Counted from the stretch's first letter, positions 7,894 to 16,061 are shown. The stretch: 37,712 nucleotides of DNA from Gordonia sp. UBA7599 (GCA_002477755.1 DLKD01000096.1:1-37712), one strand, 5' to 3'. Made by a program: numbers and translations. The notes: generated by a model from the sequence alone, not told the origin.

Positions 7894-9231
7894 ATGCGCC
7901 GCCGCATCCGGACGTCGATGATCGGCATGCTGCTGATCGTCGGGGTCATGCTCGGTGTTCCGCTGTCGGTCATCGCGTGGTGGTGGATCGCCGACAACGC
8001 CCACCAGGATCTCGATCTCCGTCTTAAGCACATCGCCGGCGAGTTGATCCAGATGGAGGGGCCCGGCGGGGAGCTCGACCCGGCTGCGCTTACCTCGTCG
8101 CGCCTGGGACTGCTCATGCCCGACGGAGGCCAGTTGCGGATCACCCACCACGTCCCCGCGCGTGCGCAATCGGGGGCCGCCCCGGCGATGATCACGACCC
8201 GGTTGGGCACACCGGTCGACGGGCGCGAGTTCGTCGACTCGATCGACTTGGGCGCGGCGGGCACCGTCGAGCTCGCGATCCCGGCAAGCCAGGTGCGCCG
8301 CGACCAGGCCGGCGGTGTCGTGATCGTCGTGGCAGTGGTGCTCGCATCGGTCGGGGCGGGTGTCGTGGTGGCGACGGTAACCGCGCGGCGCCTGGCCGAC
8401 CCGTTGACGCGTGTGGCGGACCGGGCGTCGGCAATGGCGCGCGGAGACTTTCGATCGGAGTGGCCCGAGTACGGGATACCCGAGCTCGACCGCGTGTCGC
8501 GGGCCCTCGGGGCGGCCAACACCGAGATCGCGATGCGGCTCGACCGCGAGGGCGGCATCGTCGGCGAGGTGTCACACCAGCTGCGCAGCCGGTTGACCGC
8601 CATCCAGTTGCGGCTGGACGAGTTGGCGCTGCACGCGGACCAGAACGTCGTCGCCGAGGCGGAGGCCGCGGCCAGCCAGGTCGACCGCCTCACGCGGGAG
8701 CTCGACGAAATGGTCGTCGCGTCGCGGACGAGTGAGGCGACTCCGGCCAGTGCCGTCGACATCGGGCCGATGGTGGTCACGCTGGTCGCTGATTTCGCGC
8801 CGGCGTTCGCGGCCGCGGGGCGGCGGGTGCAGATCGTGGCGCGCACCTCCGAGCCGGCCATCGTGTGGACCGCTCAGCCCAGCCGGCTGCGGGAGGCGCT
8901 CGCGGTGCTGCTGGACAACGCGCTGCACCACGGTCGCGGCCGGGCCACCGTGATCGTCGATGCGTTGGAGTCTGCGGAGATGCTGCGGTTGCAGATCACC
9001 GACGAAGGGCCCGGGGTCCCCGACGACCTCGTCGACAAGATCTTCCGGCGCGGCTTCACCGGTGGCGTGTCGACCGGGACCGGGGTGGGTCTGTCACTGG
9101 CCCGGGCGCTCGTGGAAGCCGACGGCGGCCGCCTGGAACTCACGTCGCGGCACCCGGTGGAATTCTCGATCGTCGTGCCCGCTGTCGCGCCGACGACGGC
9201 GCTCAGGCGTGGCCGAGTTCCTCATCGGTGA
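7894..9231 (+). CDS. Sensor histidine kinase
   Basis: A 445-residue membrane histidine kinase, partner of the preceding regulator. Seen: a transmembrane segment (about 9-30), an extracytoplasmic sensor of about 110 residues, a second membrane segment (about 139-160), a HAMP linker, an H-box SHQLRSRLT with His228, then the catalytic domain with N-box LLDNALHHG (about 339-347), DEGPGVP (about 369-375) and GTGVGLSLA (about 395-403). The H-box has Gln in place of the usual Glu after His, which some actinobacterial kinases share. The sensor domain is short and has no motif I recognise. Its 3' end overlaps the convergent GtrA gene by 29 bases. Confidence 0.9.
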   Translation: MRRRIRTSMIGMLLIVGVMLGVPLSVIAWWWIADNAHQDLDLRLKHIAGELIQMEGPGGELDPAALTSSRLGLLMPDGGQLRITHHVPARAQSGAAPAMITTRLGTPVDGREFVDSIDLGAAGTVELAIPASQVRRDQAGGVVIVVAVVLASVGAGVVVATVTARRLADPLTRVADRASAMARGDFRSEWPEYGIPELDRVSRALGAANTEIAMRLDREGGIVGEVSHQLRSRLTAIQLRLDELALHADQNVVAEAEAAASQVDRLTRELDEMVVASRTSEATPASAVDIGPMVVTLVADFAPAFAAAGRRVQIVARTSEPAIVWTAQPSRLREALAVLLDNALHHGRGRATVIVDALESAEMLRLQITDEGPGVPDDLVDKIFRRGFTGGVSTGTGVGLSLARALVEADGGRLELTSRHPVEFSIVVPAVAPTTALRRGRVPHR

Positions 9232-9763
9232 GTTCGGCCAAAGTGGGGCTGACGTCGGTGGAACCACCCTCGCCGCCGACCGGGACCACCTCGGGGAAGG
9301 CGAAACGGCGCAACGCCCAGAACCGGAAGGCCATTTGCAGGAAGTTGCCGATGATGTAGGCGAGGAAGAAGTCGAGGATCGCCAACTCCAGCCCGGCCGG
9401 AGCTTCGCGCAGGTTGAAGACGTTGTTGGCCACCCACAGTGGTGCGGCGGCCAGAACCACGCCGATCCCGCTGATCACGAAGAACAGCAGCGCCTCGTGG
9501 TGGCGCTCCCGCCCGCCGCGGTTGTTGAACGTCCATTCGCGATTGAGGATGTAGCTCAGGATCGTCGCGACGACACCGGAAATGATCTTCGCGACCACCG
9601 GCTTGCTCTCCAGGACGGTGAACGCCAACGGGTAGAAGATCGCCATGTCGACGATGAACGTGGTGCCCCCGACGATGGCGAACTTGATCAACTCACGATG
9701 ACGGATCGCGATCCGGTGCAGGGGACCGGGAAGCGCGTTGATCACGTCGTTGACGAAGGGCAC
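9203..9763 (-). CDS. GtrA-family membrane protein
   Basis: A 186-residue protein with four transmembrane segments (about 25-45, 55-75, 92-112, 124-146) and the GtrA/DPMS family pattern FAIVGGTTFIVDMAIF, then ILSYILNREWTF and FWALRRFAF. GtrA proteins help move lipid-linked sugars across the membrane. It corresponds by position to Mtb Rv3277, next to purK. The start is GTG 9763, with TAGACT 8 bases upstream on the minus strand. The last 29 bases overlap the convergent histidine kinase gene, so transcripts of the two would be complementary at their ends. Its sugar substrate is unknown. Confidence 0.85.
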   Translation of the reverse strand: MPFVNDVINALPGPLHRIAIRHRELIKFAIVGGTTFIVDMAIFYPLAFTVLESKPVVAKIISGVVATILSYILNREWTFNNRGGRERHHEALLFFVISGIGVVLAAAPLWVANNVFNLREAPAGLELAILDFFLAYIIGNFLQMAFRFWALRRFAFPEVVPVGGEGGSTDVSPTLAELTDEELGHA

Positions 9764-9777
9764 AAGGATCTAGTCTA
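9750..9777. promoter_or_regulatory. Divergent promoter with overlapping -10 boxes (gtrA / purK)
   Basis: The seven bases TAGTCTA (9771-9777) read as TAGTCT on the plus strand and TAGACT on the minus strand, so one AT-rich site can serve both directions. On the plus side TTGACG at 9750-9755 resembles a -35 box, with a short 15-base spacer. The minus -10 lies 8 bases before the GTG of the GtrA gene. Confidence 0.4.
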
Positions 9778-9813
9778 CGGGCTGCGTTTCCGGCTCCCGA
9801 ATCATGCGGCAGG

Positions 9814-11040
9814 ATGGAGCGCGTGCGCAGAGCCTCTACGACGATGCCGGTGGTCACAATGGTCGGCGGTGGTCAGCTGGCGCGGATGACCCACCAGGCC
9901 GCGATCGCCCTCGGTCAATGTCTGCGGGTGTTGGCCGCCGATGAAGCTGATCCAGCGGCCCAGGTGAGTGCCGACGTGGTGCTCGGATCCCACGACAGCC
10001 TTGATGACCTGCGTCGCGCCGCCGCCGGTGCGGCGGCGCTCACCTTTGACCACGAGGGCGTACCGCTGGCGCACCTGAAGGCACTGGAGGCAGACGGGGT
10101 GGCGGTGCTGCCGCCGTCGGCGGCACTGCACTACGCGCAGGACAAACTGGCGATGCGCAGGCGACTGTCGGAACTCGGCCTGCCGGTGCCCGACTTCGCC
10201 GACCTGTCGGGGGAGCGTGCAGTCGCCCGTGACGCGCTGGTCGAGTTCGGGGTCCGGCACGGCTGGGACATCGTCATCAAGGCGGTCCGAGGCGGCTATG
10301 ACGGACGCGGCGTGTGGCTGCTCGACGATCAGACCCGGGCACTGGAGGTCTTTGACGAGGCGCAGGTGTCGGCCCAACTGATGGTCGAGGCGAAGGTGCC
10401 GATGCGCCGCGAATTGTCGGCGCTGGTCGCGCGGTCCCCGTTCGGCCAGGGTGCGGCCTGGCCGGTGGTGGAGACGATCCAGCGGCACGGGCAGTGCGCC
10501 GTCGTCCTGGCCCCGGCGCCGGGGTTGGCCCCGGAGGTCGCCGAACGGGCTCAGCAGATGGCGCTGCGATTGGCCGACGAGCTCGGCGTCGTCGGGGTGA
10601 TGGCGATGGAGCTCTTCGAAACCGATGACGGTGAGCTGGTGGTCAACGAGTTGGCGATGCGCCCCCACAACAGCGGGCACTGGTCGATGGACGGCTCGAC
10701 CACGTCCCAGTTCGAGCAGCACCTGCGCGCGGTTCTCGACTATCCGCTGGGCGCGACCGATGCCGTCGCCGGTCCGGTGGTGATGGCCAACGTCTTGGGC
10801 GCCGCGCAGGCACCGTCGATGTCGATGGATGAGCGGGTCCACCACCTGATGGCCCGGATTCCCGATGCGAAGATCCACCTCTACGGCAAGGGCGAGCGGC
10901 CCGACCGCAAAATCGGGCATGTCAATATCGTGGGTGCGCCCGGGGCGTCGATGGACGACGTGCGTGAGCGCGCCGAACGGGCGGCGACCTGGTTGTCGAC
11001 AGCCACCTGGACCGACGGATGGGATGTGCACGGTGAGTGA
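9814..11040 (+). CDS. purK: N5-carboxyaminoimidazole ribonucleotide synthase (PurK)
   Basis: A 408-residue ATP-grasp enzyme of purine synthesis. It turns aminoimidazole ribonucleotide, ATP and bicarbonate into N5-CAIR, the substrate of PurE. Seen: VGGGQLARM near the start (residues 17-25), the central ATP-grasp domain with [15 protein letters not shown] (about 151-165), and [16 protein letters not shown], the family signature (about 279-294). Normal length. The start is uncertain: ATG 9814 or ATG 9844 ([10 protein letters not shown]). The stop overlaps the purE start by 8 bases, so the two consecutive pathway enzymes are coupled. Confidence 0.95.
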   Translation: MERVRRASTTMPVVTMVGGGQLARMTHQAAIALGQCLRVLAADEADPAAQVSADVVLGSHDSLDDLRRAAAGAAALTFDHEGVPLAHLKALEADGVAVLPPSAALHYAQDKLAMRRRLSELGLPVPDFADLSGERAVARDALVEFGVRHGWDIVIKAVRGGYDGRGVWLLDDQTRALEVFDEAQVSAQLMVEAKVPMRRELSALVARSPFGQGAAWPVVETIQRHGQCAVVLAPAPGLAPEVAERAQQMALRLADELGVVGVMAMELFETDDGELVVNELAMRPHNSGHWSMDGSTTSQFEQHLRAVLDYPLGATDAVAGPVVMANVLGAAQAPSMSMDERVHHLMARIPDAKIHLYGKGERPDRKIGHVNIVGAPGASMDDVRERAERAATWLSTATWTDGWDVHGE

Positions 11041-11545
11041 GACGACGGGGCCGCGTGTCGGCCTGATCATGGGCAGTGATTCGGATTGGCCGACGATGTC
11101 TGCCGCCGCGGAGGCGCTCGCCGAATTCGGCGTGCCGTTCGAGGTAGGCGTGGTGTCGGCCCACCGCACTCCGCAGCAGATGCTCGACTATGCGAGGAAC
11201 GCCGCCGAGCGTGGACTTTCGGTCATCATTGCCGGGGCGGGCGGGGCCGCACACCTGCCCGGGATGGTCGCCTCGGCGACCCCGCTGCCGGTCATCGGCG
11301 TGCCGGTGCCGTTGAAGTACCTCGATGGGATGGACTCGCTCCTGTCGATTGTGCAAATGCCGGCCGGGGTGCCCGTCGCGACGGTGTCGATCGGCGGTGC
11401 CCGCAACGCGGGCCTGCTCGCAGTCCGGATCCTGGCCACGGCCGATGACTCCCTGCACCAGCGGATGGTCGACTTCCAGAACGATCTGGCCGCCATGGTC
11501 GCCGATAAGGACGCAGCGCTGCGGCGGACCCTGTTGGGGGAGTGA
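11033..11545 (+). CDS. purE: N5-carboxyaminoimidazole ribonucleotide mutase (PurE class I)
   Basis: A 170-residue class I PurE that converts N5-CAIR into CAIR, directly following PurK. Seen: [10 protein letters not shown] (residues 13-22), [12 protein letters not shown] with His44 at the catalytic position, [11 protein letters not shown], and [20 protein letters not shown]. All class I motifs are intact. The GTG at 11033 was chosen because it precedes the conserved motif by the normal 12 residues and overlaps the purK end. A longer in-frame reading upstream is a purK shadow. Confidence 0.95.
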   Translation: MSETTGPRVGLIMGSDSDWPTMSAAAEALAEFGVPFEVGVVSAHRTPQQMLDYARNAAERGLSVIIAGAGGAAHLPGMVASATPLPVIGVPVPLKYLDGMDSLLSIVQMPAGVPVATVSIGGARNAGLLAVRILATADDSLHQRMVDFQNDLAAMVADKDAALRRTLLGE

Positions 11546-11811
11546 TCGCAGTGCAATCGTTGCGCCCCGAACTCCTCGTCGACGGGCGATTGTTGGTGGC
11601 CGACGCCCATCGCGACCTTCTCGTCGTCGACCCGGACGACGGGGCCGTCGACGAACGCGTCACGACCGTCGACGGGAAGCCGATGGTGTTCTGCAACAAC
11701 GCCGCGGTCGCGCGCAACGGCGATATCTGGTTCAGCGACTCTTCGATGCAGCACGCGGCGGTGGACCGTTCGTCGCCGACGGCGATAGGCTGGTTTGGTG
11801 ACTTCACCTGA
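11542..11811 (+). pseudogene. Remnant of a strictosidine synthase-like (SMP-30 fold) gene
   Basis: An 89-codon open frame whose middle part (to 11745) closely resembles one internal piece of the strictosidine synthase/SMP-30 beta-propeller family: DGRLLVADAHRDLL and FCNNAAVARNGDIWFSDSS. Intact members are over 300 residues; here the leading blades and everything after the DSS motif are missing, and the last 22 codons look like random reading into the next gene's promoter. The GTG at 11542 overlaps the purE stop (GTGA), so it may still be translated. I read it as a decayed gene; a functional mini-protein is less likely. Confidence 0.65.
11786..11791 (+). promoter_or_regulatory. Candidate -10 box of the TM2 gene (leaderless start)
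   Basis: TAGGCT ends 7 bases upstream of the G of GTG 11798 (6 bases between), the ideal spacing for a leaderless start. TGGACC at 11762-11767, 18 bases further up, is a partial -35 match. The promoter lies inside the strictosidine synthase remnant. Confidence 0.5.
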
Positions 11812-12355
11812 CCCGCTTGCCGGACAGCCTGACCCGAACCAGCCCTACCAGGCGCCTCCGGGCTACCCGCAGGGCGATCAGCCGATCTACCCACAGGGTG
11901 ACCAGCCCGGCTACCCCCAGGGCGATCAGCCGATCTACCCGCAGGGCGATCAGCCGATCTACCCGCAGGGCGGTCAGCCCGGCTACCCCGACCAGGGGTA
12001 CCCGCAGGGCTATCCGCAGCCCGGCTACCCGCAGCCCGGCTACCCGCAGCAGGGTTACCCGCAGCAGGGTTACCCGCAGCCCGGCTACCCGCAGCCCTAC
12101 GCTGGCTATCCCCTCGTCGACGAGTGGGGCAACCCGCTGTCGGACAAGAGCAAGTTGGTCGCGGGGTTGCTGCAGATCTTCCTCGGCAGCTTTGGTGTCG
12201 GGCGTTTCTACCTTGGCTACCCGGGCATGGCTGTCGCCCAGATCGCTGTCACGTGGCTGACCTGCGGTATTGGCGGGATCTGGCCGCTGATCGACGGCAT
12301 CATGATGCTCATGGACAAGGTGCCCGATTCCGAAGGACGCAAACTGCGCGACTAG
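11798..12355 (+). CDS. TM2-domain membrane protein with [12 protein letters not shown] repeat tail
   Basis: A 185-residue protein. Residues 1-105 are a low-complexity cytoplasmic or exposed tail rich in Tyr, Pro, Gln and Gly. From about 108 onward comes a TM2 domain: [31 protein letters not shown], and [15 protein letters not shown], with two membrane helices joined by a short turn. TM2 proteins are small bacterial membrane proteins of largely unknown function; repeat tails of this kind are common in actinobacterial versions. The start is GTG 11798 (TTG 11795 is possible), supported by the TAGGCT box. It converges on the GNAT gene with only 13 bases between. Confidence 0.85.
   Translation: MTSPDPLAGQPDPNQPYQAPPGYPQGDQPIYPQGDQPGYPQGDQPIYPQGDQPIYPQGGQPGYPDQGYPQGYPQPGYPQPGYPQQGYPQQGYPQPGYPQPYAGYPLVDEWGNPLSDKSKLVAGLLQIFLGSFGVGRFYLGYPGMAVAQIAVTWLTCGIGGIWPLIDGIMMLMDKVPDSEGRKLRD
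11864..11983 (+). repeat. Five tandem 24-base repeats (coding)
   Basis: Five in-frame copies of a 24-base unit encode YPQGDQPI or YPQGDQPG (the fifth has YPQGGQPG). The DNA copies are nearly identical, which favours recent slippage or recombination. Confidence 0.85.
11996..12097 (+). repeat. Tandem 15-base repeats (coding)
   Basis: Several 15-base units encode GYPQP or GYPQQ directly after the 24-base array, with one shorter GYPQ unit at the start. The tail can change length by repeat gain or loss without shifting the frame. Confidence 0.8.
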
Positions 12356-12368
12356 TCGTTGGCGCCCT

Positions 12369-13049
12369 TCAGACGGCGGCTTGCACGATCTCGAGGTCCA
12401 CCTCGTCGACGAGTTCGAACCCGAGGCGCTCGTAGAGGGCGCGCGCCGGGTTGTCGGCGCTGGTGTGCAGGAACGGGGTGTCGCCGCGCGCGACGATGTG
12501 CGCGCCGACCGCCCGGATCAACCGTTCCGCCAAGCCGTGTCCGCGTGCGCGCTCGGCGGTGGCCACGGCGCTGATCTCGCCCCACCCCGGTGGTCGCATC
12601 CGCTCGCCGGCCATGGCGATGAGCTGCCCGTCGTCGTCGCGGAATCCCAGGTAGCGGCCGAGTTCGATGGTGCGGCGCGCGAAGGGGCCCGGTTGTGCCT
12701 GCGCGACCAGCGCCAGCATCTCGTCGACGTCGTCGGGTCCCAGGATGAGCGCTTCATCATCGGGTCGCGTTTCCAGACCCGCACTGCTGTACACGACCAG
12801 GTGGAAGGTGCGCAGCAGCGTCCAATCGTCGGGTATCGGTGAGAGCCGTCGGCGCAGGCTCGCCGTTCCGCCCGGTCCGGTCAACGCACGCAGGTCCGCC
12901 CAGTCGCTCGCGTCGAGCTCGGGTGGGTGCGCGAAGAACACCGAGACCTCGGGGTCATAGCGGCTGATCCGTCCGCGGTTCTGGGCGAATGGCGCGTGGG
13001 CGCCGCGCAGGGAGTCACCGGCTGGGTCGACGAGGAGGATTGCACGCAT
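12369..13049 (-). CDS. GNAT-family N-acetyltransferase
   Basis: A 226-residue acetyltransferase. The C-terminal half is a GNAT fold: residues 141-151 (GQLIAMAGERM), the acetyl-CoA loop region ISAVATAERARGHGLAERLI (about 159-178), and ADNPARALYERLGF (198-211). The N-terminal 100 residues are the less conserved FR47-like part. The acceptor is unknown. ATG 13049 has GTGAGGA upstream at about the right distance. It stands alone, 71 bases after the dienelactone hydrolase gene on the same strand, and is convergent with the TM2 gene. Confidence 0.85.
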   Translation of the reverse strand: MRAILLVDPAGDSLRGAHAPFAQNRGRISRYDPEVSVFFAHPPELDASDWADLRALTGPGGTASLRRRLSPIPDDWTLLRTFHLVVYSSAGLETRPDDEALILGPDDVDEMLALVAQAQPGPFARRTIELGRYLGFRDDDGQLIAMAGERMRPPGWGEISAVATAERARGHGLAERLIRAVGAHIVARGDTPFLHTSADNPARALYERLGFELVDEVDLEIVQAAV

Positions 13050-13120
13050 CAGCTACAGATCCTCACGACTGCTGCGGTTGCAACGGTAGGTGTTGTGAGA
13101 ATCGGTAGCCGATGTGCCGA

Positions 13121-13948
13121 TCACGCGCTGACGCCGAGCTTGTCAGTGAAGAACGCAATGACACGGTCTAGCGCCTCGCGGGTGGGTTCACCGGGCTCGT
13201 CGATCAACTGCTCGGTGACCACCGAGTGCGGAACCGGCAGGAGCGCATCGGGATTCGCCGAGGAACCGGGCAGTTCGATGCCGATGAACGCGTCGCCGAG
13301 CTGATCGCGCAGGTACGAGAATCGTTCCGCGGGAACCATCGGATCCCCGTCGAACCGCAAGCCCATGACCTGCAGCCCGGCCGCGCAGCGCGACTTGACG
13401 CGTGCGAGATCGTCGTCGGAGATATCGATGTTGCGGGCGTTTCCGACCACCCGCAGTGGCAGCGACGGCTGGGACAATACCGGCGCGATCATGGTGTCGT
13501 CGACTGCCATCGCCAGGGCGAAGCCTCCGGTGAGGCACATGCCGATGGCACCGACGCCGGGCCCGCCGCACCGCTCGTGGGCCTCTCGGGCCAGGGCGCG
13601 CAACCACGACACAACCGGCGAGGTGCGACCGGTGGCGAGGATGGTGAACTCGCGGCTGACGCAGACCTTGCGCAGCAGACTGCCGACCGCGCGGCCGGTG
13701 TCGGCAAAGGTGCCGGGCCGCGCCAGCTTCGCCGGGTCGAGTCCGTCCACGCCGAACAGCGACGGCACGAACACCGTGCAGCCGGCTGCGGCCACGCGCC
13801 GGGCGAACGAGGCGACCAGCGGGGTGATACCGGGGATCTCCGCGATCACGATGACGGCCGGCCCGCTGCCCGTCACATAGACGGGGCTGGTCTTGCCGTC
13901 GGCGGTGAACTCTTCGACCGTGAAATCGTCGAGGGGGTCGCGGCTCAT
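13121..13948 (-). CDS. Dienelactone hydrolase-family protein
   Basis: A 275-residue alpha/beta hydrolase of the dienelactone hydrolase family. Seen: IAEIPG with Glu37, the nucleophile elbow GMCLTGG with Cys138 (cysteine, as in true dienelactone hydrolases), FDGDPMVP with Asp200/Asp202, and PHS with His241. These match the family's Cys-Asp-His triad plus glutamate. The start ATG 13948 overlaps the stop of the upstream oxidoreductase (ATGA); the open frame continues further up only as a shadow. It is the third gene of an operon with two deazaflavin-type oxidoreductases, so it may act on the same ring or lactone substrate (inference). Confidence 0.85.
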   Translation of the reverse strand: MSRDPLDDFTVEEFTADGKTSPVYVTGSGPAVIVIAEIPGITPLVASFARRVAAAGCTVFVPSLFGVDGLDPAKLARPGTFADTGRAVGSLLRKVCVSREFTILATGRTSPVVSWLRALAREAHERCGGPGVGAIGMCLTGGFALAMAVDDTMIAPVLSQPSLPLRVVGNARNIDISDDDLARVKSRCAAGLQVMGLRFDGDPMVPAERFSYLRDQLGDAFIGIELPGSSANPDALLPVPHSVVTEQLIDEPGEPTREALDRVIAFFTDKLGVSA

Positions 13949-14325
13949 GCGGTCTCCCCGGCGATGGTGCCGGTCAGGACGTGCTCGACGCGACGGGCCG
14001 CACTGCGCGCACCTGCGGCGATGTCGGGGGAATCCGAGGCGACCACGCGTGGATTGACGACGTGTAGGTGCTGCCCTCGTCGGGTCATCTCGAAACCGCC
14101 GGCGGCCTCGACGTTGCGTACCCAGTCGCTGTTGCGGCCGTAGCCCAGCACGATCGAGACCTTGTCGCCGTCGACCCAGGCGAGGACCGGGATGCTGTAG
14201 CGCGTTCCGGATTTGCGGCCGACGTGTTCGACCATGGCCCAGGGTGCGACGTAGGGCGCCCATCGGCGCTGGATCGGGTTGGTGACGCGCTTGTTGAACC
14301 GTGCCAGACCGCGGGGGAGCTTCAT
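13945..14325 (-). CDS. Deazaflavin-dependent (Ddn/FDOR-type) oxidoreductase, copy 2
   Basis: A 126-residue protein of the nitroreductase/deazaflavin (F420)-dependent oxidoreductase family that includes mycobacterial Ddn. Seen: the split beta-barrel signature GRKSGTRYSIPVLAWVDGD (residues 36-54), SDWVRNVEAAG, and a C-terminal ending found in small members. It is very similar to the gene just upstream (APWAMV, RKSGTRYSIPVLAW, ASDSPDI all shared), so the two are tandem duplicates. Both ends overlap neighbours by ATGA. The substrate is unknown. The cofactor assignment is from the family. Confidence 0.85.
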   Translation of the reverse strand: MKLPRGLARFNKRVTNPIQRRWAPYVAPWAMVEHVGRKSGTRYSIPVLAWVDGDKVSIVLGYGRNSDWVRNVEAAGGFEMTRRGQHLHVVNPRVVASDSPDIAAGARSAARRVEHVLTGTIAGETA

Positions 14326-14711
14326 GAATTCGCCTTGTCGTCGGGGAGGATGGTGCCGTTGAGGACGTACTCGAATCCGCGGGCCGCAACACGGGCGCCC
14401 TTGACGATGTCGGGCGAGTCCGACGGGACGACGCGCGGCCCGACGACGGTGTGCTGCTTGCCCTTGCGGACGATGTCGAATCGACCGGCGGCCTGCACGT
14501 TCTTGACCCAATCGGTGCCCGGTCCGTAGGTCAGGACGATCGAGAGCCGGTCGCCCTCGGTCCAGGCGAGTACGGGGATCGAATAGCGTGTGCCGGACTT
14601 TCGGCCGATGTGGGACACCATCGCCCACGGCGCGACGTGCGGAGCCCACTGGCGCTGGATCGGATTGGTGACGACCTTGTTGAAGCGCCCGAGCGCATGG
14701 GGAAGTCTCAT
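14322..14711 (-). CDS. Deazaflavin-dependent (Ddn/FDOR-type) oxidoreductase, copy 1
   Basis: A 129-residue paralogue of the next gene with the same layout: RFNKVVTNPIQRQWAPHVAP, then GRKSGTRYSIPVLAWTEGD, TDWVKNVQAAGRF, and SDSPDIVKGARVAARGFEYVL. Family members reduce substrates with F420H2 or bind related flavins or heme products. It is the first gene of the operon, divergent from fadE25 with 168 bases between. The stop TGA overlaps the start of copy 2. Two coupled near-copies suggest either a heterodimer or substrate divergence. Confidence 0.85.
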   Translation of the reverse strand: MRLPHALGRFNKVVTNPIQRQWAPHVAPWAMVSHIGRKSGTRYSIPVLAWTEGDRLSIVLTYGPGTDWVKNVQAAGRFDIVRKGKQHTVVGPRVVPSDSPDIVKGARVAARGFEYVLNGTILPDDKANS

Positions 14712-14851
14712 GCTCCCAGTGTGGCCTATCGCACTTCACGTGGCGGAGCTCACCCGGCAATCCCACGGGTGGGGGTGGTCCGCGCACCGCGGCGCTTTCG
14801 ATCGGCAATACTTGGAGCACCGCGTTCGCGATGAACGGATCAGACCGACGT

Positions 14852-14866
14852 TGGCACGACGTGCCA
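14852..14866. promoter_or_regulatory. Perfect inverted repeat in the fadE25 leader
   Basis: TGGCAC-gac-GTGCCA lies immediately before, and shares its last base with, the AGGAGG ribosome-binding site (14866-14871) of fadE25, whose ATG is 8 bases further on. It could be an operator for a TetR-type regulator of acyl-CoA metabolism, or a leader hairpin near the ribosome site. Confidence 0.45.
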
Positions 14867-14879
14867 GGAGGAGAAGGCA

Positions 14880-16043
14880 ATGGCATTCGGCAACCCGGAC
14901 TTCGACGTGTTCCAGCTGCCCGAGGAGCATGAGGCGCTGCGCGAGGCCATCCGCGCGCTCTCCGAGAAGGAGATCGCTCCCTACGCCAAGGACGTCGACG
15001 AGAAGGCGCGCTTCCCCGAGGAGGCGCGCGCCGCGCTGGTCGCCAACGGCTTCAACGCCATCCATGTCCCCGAGCAGTTCGACGGCCAGGGCGCCGACTC
15101 GCTGGCCGCGTGCATCGTGATCGAGGAGGTCGCCCGCGTCGACGTCTCCGCGTCGCTGATCCCGGCGGTCAACAAGCTCGGCACGATGGGCTTGATCCTC
15201 TCCGGTGACGACGCGCTCAAGGCCAAGGTGCTGCCGTCGATTGCGTCGGGCGAGGCGATGGCCTCCTATGCACTGTCCGAGCGTGAAGCCGGCTCCGACG
15301 CCGCATCGATGAAGACCCGCGCCCGCAAGGACGGCAACACCTGGGTGATCAACGGTTCCAAGTGTTGGATCACCAACGGCGGCAAGTCGAGCTGGTACAC
15401 GGTCATGGCGGTCACCGACCCCGACAAGGGTGCCAACGGCATCTCGGCGTTCATGGTCCACGAGGACGATCCCGGCTTCACCGTCGGTCCGCTCGAGCAC
15501 AAGCTCGGCATCAAGGGCAGCCCGACCGCCGAACTGTACTTCGAGAACTGCACGATCCCCGACGACCGCATCATCGGCGACGAGGGCACCGGCTTCAAGA
15601 CCGCGCTGGCCACGCTCGACCACACGCGTCCGACGATCGGTGCGCAGGCGGTGGGTGTCGCACAGGGCGCCCTCGACGCGGCGATTGCCTACGTCAAGGA
15701 CCGCAAGCAGTTCGGTAAGACGATCAGCTCGTTCCAGGGTGTGGAGTTCATGATCGCCGACATGGCGATGAAGGTGGAGGCCGCGCGCCTGATGGTGTAT
15801 TCGGCCGCCTGCCGTGCCGAGCGCGGCGAGGGGAATCTCGGATTCATCAGCTCGGCGTCGAAGTGCTTGGCCTCCGACGTTGCGATGGAGGTCACCACCG
15901 ATGCCGTCCAGCTGTTCGGCGGCGCCGGTTACACCACCGATTTCCCGGTGGAGCGCATGATGCGCGACGCCAAGATCACCCAGATCTACGAGGGCACCAA
16001 CCAGATCCAGCGCGTCGTCATGAGCCGCGCGCTGCTGCGCTGA
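14880..16043 (+). CDS. fadE25: Acyl-CoA dehydrogenase
   Basis: A 387-residue flavin enzyme that introduces the alpha-beta double bond in acyl-CoA. Seen: the N-terminal helical domain, YALSEREAGSDAASMKT (FAD/substrate loop, about 131-147), WITNGG, GTGFKTALATLDHTRPTIGAQAVG, KQFGKTISSFQGVEFMIADM, QLFGGAGYTTDFPVERMMRDAKI, and the catalytic-base motif IYEGTNQIQ with Glu371. All short-chain-type motifs are intact. A strong AGGAGG stands 8 bases before ATG 14880. By position and sequence it matches Mtb FadE25 (Rv3274c), downstream of purE. Confidence 0.95.
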   Translation: MAFGNPDFDVFQLPEEHEALREAIRALSEKEIAPYAKDVDEKARFPEEARAALVANGFNAIHVPEQFDGQGADSLAACIVIEEVARVDVSASLIPAVNKLGTMGLILSGDDALKAKVLPSIASGEAMASYALSEREAGSDAASMKTRARKDGNTWVINGSKCWITNGGKSSWYTVMAVTDPDKGANGISAFMVHEDDPGFTVGPLEHKLGIKGSPTAELYFENCTIPDDRIIGDEGTGFKTALATLDHTRPTIGAQAVGVAQGALDAAIAYVKDRKQFGKTISSFQGVEFMIADMAMKVEAARLMVYSAACRAERGEGNLGFISSASKCLASDVAMEVTTDAVQLFGGAGYTTDFPVERMMRDAKITQIYEGTNQIQRVVMSRALLR

Positions 16044-16061
16044 CCTAGCGTCGAAGGTCGG

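Noticed and set aside
9802-11169. A 455-codon minus-strand open frame
   Set aside because: It lies opposite the well-supported purK and purE; Arg/His/Pro-rich translation without domain features.
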